Below are positions 14,834 to 18,930 of a stretch of DNA of 18,930 nt, piece after piece. The notes under the pieces were generated by a model that did not search any database, was not told the DNA's origin, and saw only the letters and a program-made list of their open reading frames with translations. The position numbers and the translations under genes were made by a program. Every line of letters starts with the position of its first letter. Within the stretch, counting starts at the first letter, position 1. The stretch is from NCBI GenBank assembly GCA_036003885.1, contig DASYSA010000405.1, positions 1 to 18,930 of the forward strand, in the 5' to 3' direction. This DNA comes from DASYSA01 sp036003885. GTDB lineage: Bacteria > Acidobacteriota > Blastocatellia > UBA7656.

Positions 14834-15421
14834 TTAGATCCTGCCCTCCAGCAGCTTCTTAAGCTTTTCCAAACACCGCGCACGCGTTGGTCCAATCGAG
14901 GCGACCGGCATATCCAGTTTTCGGGCGATGTCCGCATAGCTCAGTTCATCCTTCTTATAAAAGAGCATTGTGACCAGTTCCTTGCAGCGCTCGGGCAACG
15001 CGCCAACGGCATCGCGCACCGATTGCTGCTCCTCAAGCGCCTGCCGTTGCTCGTCAGCTAACAGGCGTGGATCTGGAATCTCGTAAGAGCCTTCGGAGTC
15101 ATCGTTGCTGTTCGAAACAGCGGCGGTTTCGCGCCGTCGCCGGGCAGCCATTCGCCAGCACTCGCGCGTGGTCGTGGTAATCAACCACGACGTGATCTTA
15201 TCGTGCTCGCGCAGGGTTGAGAGCTTTTCGTAGAGCTTCAGGCAAACAGATTGAAAGATGTCCGCCGCATCGTCCTGGGAGAGTCTGGCTTTGAGTGGAA
15301 TCGAATAGATCAGTCGCTGGTAGCGAACCACTAGTGTCTGCCACGCTGACGCCTCGCCTCTGAGGCAGGCGGCTATCAGCCCGGAATCATCACGCTCGGC
15401 AAAGTTACTCGGTCTCTGCAT
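14834..15421 (-). CDS. Sigma-70 family (ECF-like) RNA polymerase sigma factor
   Basis: This 195-residue protein has the two-domain ECF layout. Region 2 spans about residues 25-95: LVVRYQRLIYSIPLKARLSQ, then DAADIFQSVCLKLYEKL, then the promoter-melting TSWLITTTTRECWR and a basic patch. A polar linker of about 40 residues follows. Region 4 spans about 135-193: LPERCKELVTMLF, then the helix-turn-helix SYADIARKLDMPVASIGPTRARCLEKLKKLL. It directs RNA polymerase to a specific promoter set, unknown here. The ATG at 15421 has only a weak ribosome binding site. It is the first gene of the putative sigma/zinc-finger/CHAT operon and is insulated from the gene upstream by an intrinsic terminator. ECF genes of this type are often autoregulated; I could not identify a promoter in 15422-15564. 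Confidence 0.93.
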   Translation of the reverse strand: MQRPSNFAERDDSGLIAACLRGEASAWQTLVVRYQRLIYSIPLKARLSQDDAADIFQSVCLKLYEKLSTLREHDKITSWLITTTTRECWRMAARRRRETAAVSNSNDDSEGSYEIPDPRLLADEQRQALEEQQSVRDAVGALPERCKELVTMLFYKKDELSYADIARKLDMPVASIGPTRARCLEKLKKLLEGRI

Positions 15422-15564
15422 AGCCTGAAGGCATACTTCACGTGTGGGATCCCCTTGGTGACTGGCGACGCAAGTTACGCGGCTATGCTACCAGATGGCC
15501 CGCTGAAACGGTAGACAAAACAGTGAGTGAGAGTGAACGAAACAACGTGTGGTCAACTAATCGA

Positions 15565-15600
15565 GAAAAAGGCTGCCGTCGTTGTTCGCGAAGGCAGCCC
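15565..15600 (-). terminator. Intrinsic terminator of the ECF sigma gene 15631-16203
   Basis: On the minus strand a GGGCTGCC stem (15600-15593) and its partner GGCAGCC (15577-15571) enclose a 15-nt loop. TTTTTCTC follows (15570 downward). A run of A on the other flank gives TTTTT on the plus strand, so it might also work in that direction, although no plus-strand gene reads into it. It lies about 30 bp beyond the stop codon at 15631. Confidence 0.88.
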
Positions 15601-15630
15601 TCGGTTTTTATTAGCGATTTATGAGGCCAA

Positions 15631-16203
15631 TCAAGCGGCTTGAGCGCGCTGCTTGAGAAGGCGGCGCAGCTTGAATCTCGCCTTGTGCAGCTGCGACTTG
15701 GATGTGCCGGCGCTGCAGCCAAGTATCTTTGCGATCTCTTCATGTTCGTAGCCCTCGACATCGTGCAGAACGAAGACCGTGCGATAGCCCGGCGGAAGTT
15801 GGGAGATCGCCGTCTCGAGTGCAATCCGATCTACAATCGGCATGGTGTCCGGGTTTATCGTGTTTGGGTCGACCGAGTCAGGCAGGTCGCCGTCTTCAGT
15901 CGTAAGCTCCGAGCGTACGGAGCGCTTGCGGAAGTGCATCAATACCTGATTGACTGTCAACCGGTGCAGCCAGGTAGTGAAGGCGGCTTCTCCTCGGAAC
16001 GAACCAAGCTTGCGATGGAGCTGAATGAAGACTTCCTGCGTGAGGTCCTCGGCTTCGGCGACGTTGCCGGTCATCCTCAGACAGACCGAGTAGACTCGCC
16101 GATAGAACCTCTTATAAAGCTCCTCAAATCCGCTCATCCTATCGCCCGCAAGGGCGGTAGTTACGCTGGCATCGGACTGAATTGAAATCGCATTGGTAGC
16201 CAT
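15631..16203 (-). CDS. ECF RNA polymerase sigma factor
   Basis: This 190-residue sigma factor has region 2 at about 24-95: FEELYKRFYRRVYSVCLRMT, AEDLTQEVFIQLHRKL and FTTWLHRLTVNQVLMHFRKR. An acidic linker (TTEDGDLPDSVDPN) follows, then region 4 at about 130-185: LPPGYRTVFVLHDVEGYEHEEIAKILG, then AGTSKSQLHKARFKLRRLL. The final residues are basic. The frame is open 88 codons further upstream, but the ATG at 16203 is preceded by GGAGGA at 16216-16211 and begins close to the expected region 2 boundary. No anti-sigma gene adjoins it. Downstream, the intrinsic terminator isolates it from the second sigma gene. Which promoters it recognises is unknown. Confidence 0.93.
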   Translation of the reverse strand: MATNAISIQSDASVTTALAGDRMSGFEELYKRFYRRVYSVCLRMTGNVAEAEDLTQEVFIQLHRKLGSFRGEAAFTTWLHRLTVNQVLMHFRKRSVRSELTTEDGDLPDSVDPNTINPDTMPIVDRIALETAISQLPPGYRTVFVLHDVEGYEHEEIAKILGCSAGTSKSQLHKARFKLRRLLKQRAQAA

Positions 16204-16210
16204 TCTGATT

Positions 16211-16216
16211 TCCTCC
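16211..16216 (-). promoter_or_regulatory. Strong ribosome binding site that fixes the ECF sigma start
   Basis: GGAGGA on the minus strand lies 7 nt before the ATG at 16203. It excludes the long in-frame upstream extension as the likely start. Confidence 0.8.
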
Positions 16217-16433
16217 ATCATCACTTTCGACAGCTCGTGATTCGCCTTAGAAAGAGCGAGCAACGTGCCAGTGGCGTACTCCGGATGGGGAAGGCCGTTA
16301 AGTAGTGCTGCAGATAGGCTTGACCGTCGCGGGAGCAGCGGAAAGGCATTGGGATGGGGCTTCCGGGCTACTTGTTTTGGAATGCCATCATACGGTTTGG
16401 TGTAGACGGCGAGGCAACCTTTTGGGTCCCATC

Positions 16434-16492
16434 GGGTACGCACGCTTCCGGCGTGCCCCTCACTCAAGCCCGCGCTGGAAGCGTGCGTACCC
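16434..16492. repeat. Palindromic intergenic element with 16-bp perfect arms
   Basis: GGGTACGCACGCTTCC at 16434-16449 is perfectly complementary to GGAAGCGTGCGTACCC at 16477-16492. The spacer is 27 nt, and a few further pairs (GCG against CGC) extend the stem after a mismatch. The element resembles REP-type extragenic palindromes. No T-tract follows on either strand, so it is not an ordinary intrinsic terminator. Confidence 0.85.
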
Positions 16493-16793
16493 AGTTGATC
16501 GTGGGGTCAGGCCCTCGATTCTGCGATTCGATAGCCCAGGTCATCTGGCGAGTCTCGTCGGACTTCGCAATTCGCATTTCGCAAGTTCCTTTCCGCCTCT
16601 TCATTGAAACACCTTACAGCCGTCGAGTTTTCTTGGTAGATTTATCGGTGTAATTACCCACGAGGCGGTTTAGTTATGTCCACGAGCATCACCCCTCGTT
16701 TCGGCATGCGCCTGGCGGCGCGGTTGATCTTCTTCCCGCCCGATTGGCGTCTGCAATCTTATTCCCCAGGTGCTAAGTCAGGAGAAGACAAAG

Positions 16794-17663
16794 ATGACTA
16801 GATCTCCAAGGCCAATCCAGAAAATCGTCGAGCCCCAGGAGGTTCTGGAAGGAGCCGGCGTCAGGCTGCGGCGGAGTATCGGAACGCGGACTCTGAACCT
16901 TCTCGATCCTTTCCTGTTGTTGGATCACTTTGCTTCAACAGACCCGGCTGATTACGAGGCCGGATTCCCCTTGCATCCGCATCGTGGGATAGAAACGGTC
17001 ACCTACGTCCTAAAGGGGGTGATACGTCATCGCGACACCGTGGGCAATTCAGGCAGCATCGGTGCGGGGGACGTTCAGTGGATGACCGCGGCCGGCGGCA
17101 TTATGCACGAAGAGATGCCCCAGGTCCGACCAGAGGGAATCAAAGGCTTCCAGCTCTGGGTCAACCTCCCTGCCGCGCTCAAAATGACCAGACCACAGTA
17201 CCAGGGCGTCGCAGCAGACGAGATTCCTGAGATCGAAGTTAACGGAGGCTCGCGAATCAAGATTATCGCGGGAACAGTCAATGAAGCGAAAGGACCAGTC
17301 GCGGGCATCGCTGCTGATCCCTCGTACCTTGATGTGTTCATCCCACCTCAAACCGTTTTCAACCACAGCCTGCCGGCAGACCACACCGCATTCGCTTACG
17401 TGTTCGAAGGAGAGGCCGAGTTCGGCGACGCCGCTCGCTCTCGGCAAAGGATTTCACAGACAAAGTTGGTGGTCTGGGGCGAAGGCGATTACATCAAGGC
17501 ATCGACTGGAGACGATTCTGTTCGCTTCTTGCTGGTCTCCACAAGGCCTCTCGGCGAGCCTGTTGCGCGGTACGGTCCGTTCGTGATGAACACAAAAGAA
17601 GAGATCGAACAGGCACTCGCTGACCTGAGAAATGAAACGTTCATCTGGTCCGACCGCGAGTGA
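16794..17663 (+). CDS. Pirin family protein (cupin dioxygenase-like)
   Basis: Pirins are two-domain cupins that bind a metal in the N-terminal domain; some bacterial members oxidise quercetin and others act as regulators. The 289-residue product is full length. The metal ligands are present: H61 and H63 in PLHPHRGIETVTYVL, then H105 and E107 in GGIMHEEMP. The motif HRDTVGNSGSIGAGDVQWMTA lies between them. The C-terminal cupin (about 150-289) contains VFEGEAEFGD and a terminal VMNTKEEIEQALADL helix. I chose the ATG at 16794 with GGAG at 16781-16784 (9 nt away); the GTG at 16770 in the same frame is less likely. No signal peptide is seen, so it is probably cytoplasmic. A DHA2 exporter gene begins 56 bp downstream and may be co-transcribed. 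The true substrate cannot be read from the sequence. Confidence 0.93.
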   Translation: MTRSPRPIQKIVEPQEVLEGAGVRLRRSIGTRTLNLLDPFLLLDHFASTDPADYEAGFPLHPHRGIETVTYVLKGVIRHRDTVGNSGSIGAGDVQWMTAAGGIMHEEMPQVRPEGIKGFQLWVNLPAALKMTRPQYQGVAADEIPEIEVNGGSRIKIIAGTVNEAKGPVAGIAADPSYLDVFIPPQTVFNHSLPADHTAFAYVFEGEAEFGDAARSRQRISQTKLVVWGEGDYIKASTGDDSVRFLLVSTRPLGEPVARYGPFVMNTKEEIEQALADLRNETFIWSDRE

Positions 17664-17719
17664 CTGCCAATAATCCTTCCGAAGCAAGGCCCGGCCGATA
17701 AGGCATTCGTTTTCGAGCG

Positions 17720-18930
17720 ATGGCAACTATATTCAAACAACCCTGTGATGAGGGCGCGATAGCGTCAAAGCCGGCAACCGCTCCCTGCAAGCGTGCAGCC
17801 GGCCCATGGATCCTGGCTGCGGCGATCCTGGGCTCGAGCATGGCCTTCATCGATGGGACGGTCGTCAACGTGGCACTCCCTGCTCTACAGGAGAACCTCT
17901 CGGCAACGGTTCTGGATGTTCAGTGGGTGGTCGAATCGTACGCACTTTTTTTGGCTGCCCTTCTCCTGGTTGGAGGCTCATTGGGTGACCGCTTTGGCAG
18001 GCGGCGAATATTCACGACGGGCGTTGTCCTCTTCTCCCTCGCCTCCGCCTGGTGCGGGTTTGCACCCGGTATCGGCCAACTAATCGCTGCCCGAGCTCTG
18101 CAGGGTGTGGGCGGGGCCCTTCTGGTTCCTGGGAGCCTCGCCATTATCAGTGCGTCTTTCGACGAAGAGCGCCGAGGACAGGCCATTGGAACATGGTCGG
18201 GTTTCACTGCAATTACCGCTGCCGTTGGTCCGGTACTTGGCGGCTGGCTAGTCCAGCACGTCTCCTGGCGGGCTGTCTTCTTCATAAACCTGCCGCTCGG
18301 CCTGGTGGTTGCGCTGATCTCCTTCTGGCGCGTGCCCGAGAGCAGAGACGCCGAGGATGAGCGGCTCGACTGGTGGGGAGCAGGGCTTGCACCGCTGGCT
18401 TTGGGTGCCCTAACTTACGGGCTGATCGACTCATCGCGCGCGGGCTTCAGCGACCCTGCAATACTCGCTGCGCTCGGCGGTGGCTTGTTACTGCTGGCGG
18501 TGTTCATCGCTGTCGAAGCGCGCTCCCGCAATCCAATACTGCCGCTCTCGCTTTTTCACTCGCGCGATTTTGCGGGCGCCAATCTGCTTACGTTTTTTCT
18601 GTACGCAGCACTGGCCGGATCATTGTTCTTTGTCCCGTTGAACCTGATCCAGGTGCAGGGCTATTCACCCACAGCGGCAGGCGCGGCTCTGCTCCCTTTC
18701 ATTCTGATTATGTTCGTGCTGTCGCGATGGGCTGGCGGACTGGTGAAAAGCAGCGGCGCGAAGTTGCCACTGGTGATAGGTCCTGTGATAGCGGCTCTGG
18801 GATTTGCCTTATTCACCATTCCGGGCGCTGGCGGCAGTTATTGGACAACGTTTTTCCCTGCGGTCGTGCTGCTGGGTCTGGGCATGGCGACAAGCGTGGC
18901 TCCACTAACGACAACGGTGATGACTTCAGC
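17720..18930 (+). CDS. DHA2-family MFS drug/proton exporter, 3' end cut by window
   Basis: The frame is open from the ATG at 17720 to the window edge, giving 403 residues with no stop, so the gene is partial here (DHA2 members usually have 450-520 residues or more). After a 28-residue polar N terminus comes TM1 with FIDGTVVNVALPALQ. The loop 2-3 motif A is GSLGDRFGRRRIF, then AARALQGVGGALLVPGSLAII, then the antiporter motif C region AVGPVLGGWLVQHVSWRAVFFINLPLG. These identify the EmrB/QacA-type DHA2 group of 14-helix proton-driven exporters in the inner membrane. The substrate is unknown. The ribosome binding site is weak, with only a purine-rich GAGCG directly before the ATG. It follows the pirin gene by 56 bp. 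Confidence 0.93.
   Translation, partial: MATIFKQPCDEGAIASKPATAPCKRAAGPWILAAAILGSSMAFIDGTVVNVALPALQENLSATVLDVQWVVESYALFLAALLLVGGSLGDRFGRRRIFTTGVVLFSLASAWCGFAPGIGQLIAARALQGVGGALLVPGSLAIISASFDEERRGQAIGTWSGFTAITAAVGPVLGGWLVQHVSWRAVFFINLPLGLVVALISFWRVPESRDAEDERLDWWGAGLAPLALGALTYGLIDSSRAGFSDPAILAALGGGLLLLAVFIAVEARSRNPILPLSLFHSRDFAGANLLTFFLYAALAGSLFFVPLNLIQVQGYSPTAAGAALLPFILIMFVLSRWAGGLVKSSGAKLPLVIGPVIAALGFALFTIPGAGGSYWTTFFPAVVLLGLGMATSVAPLTTTVMTS

Larger units (their letters stand above)
16204..16793. other. Divergent spacer between the ECF sigma gene and the pirin gene, no gene seen
   Basis: This 590-bp region must hold the promoters of both flanking transcription units. It contains the 16-bp-arm palindrome at 16434-16492 and ATTCGCA-type words near 16565-16583, related to those at 11-50. 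Short plus-strand open frames here lack recognisable protein sequence or a good ribosome binding site. I could not assign a convincing -35/-10 pair in either direction. GGAG of the pirin gene is at 16781-16784. Confidence 0.65.

Noticed and set aside
11199..15421. Type III-E CRISPR (Craspase) locus
   Set aside because: TPR-CHAT and sigma genes are present, but there is no gRAMP (Cas7-11), Cas1 or array in the window.
15640..16185. Plus-strand open frame of 181 codons
   Set aside because: It is antisense to the ECF sigma factor gene, which has full region 2 and 4 signatures and a strong ribosome binding site.
16305..16653. Small plus-strand genes in the divergent spacer
   Set aside because: The frames cross the palindrome at 16434-16492, lack a convincing ribosome binding site and show no recognisable protein.

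Overview
The window looks like chromosomal DNA of a moderately GC-rich, Gram-negative bacterium. Acidobacteriota, probably a Blastocatellia-like lineage, is my best guess. It rests on a GWxTD-domain secretory protein beside a tatA-tatC pair, an LPS-type heptose phosphatase (GmhB), abundant sigma-factor, zinc-finger and CHAT genes, and many intergenic dyad repeats. This is inference: there is no rRNA or other marker gene, and I see no tRNA, insertion sequence, phage gene or CRISPR array.

Layout from left to right. Eleven genes read on the minus strand from about 16.2 kb down to 64. At the left are a GWxTD-domain exported protein (64-1704), tatC (1942-3123) and tatA/B (3120-3611). The last two overlap by 4 nt and share a plausible sigma-70 promoter. 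After a tandem-repeat spacer come recN (3961-5673) and gmhB (5732-6319), then a membrane-anchored protein that joins an AMMECR1-like domain to an alpha/alpha-toroid (6445-8274). Next is a secreted subtilisin-family protease with a long beta-rich tail (8492-11041). Then follows a compact set: TPR-CHAT protease (11199-14057), soluble zinc-finger anti-sigma-like protein (14135-14761) and a sigma-70-family factor (14834-15421). A clear intrinsic terminator (15565-15600) separates this set from a second ECF sigma factor (15631-16203). A 590-bp divergent spacer follows, with a 16-bp-arm palindrome. To its right, on the plus strand, are a pirin-family protein (16794-17663) and the 5' part of a DHA2-type MFS exporter (17720 to the window edge).

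How the genes may work together. TatA/B and TatC form a twin-arginine export system. RecN and GmhB are housekeeping functions (double-strand-break repair and LPS heptose synthesis). The most interesting unit is sigma factor - zinc-finger protein - TPR-CHAT, with a secreted S8 protease downstream. Its gene content recalls the type III-E (Craspase) arrangement, in which a TPR-CHAT protease cleaves an inhibitor to free an ECF sigma factor. Here there is no CRISPR component, and the candidate inhibitor is a soluble zinc-finger protein. I infer a protease-controlled sigma switch; nothing in the sequence proves it.

A second theme is repeats. Several intergenic spacers are largely or partly filled by inverted-repeat blocks (11-50, 3726-3959, 6308-6447, 8290-8496, 16434-16492). 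They share an architecture (inverted arms around a central segment) but not a sequence. Four of them lie at or just beyond the stop codon of a minus-strand gene.
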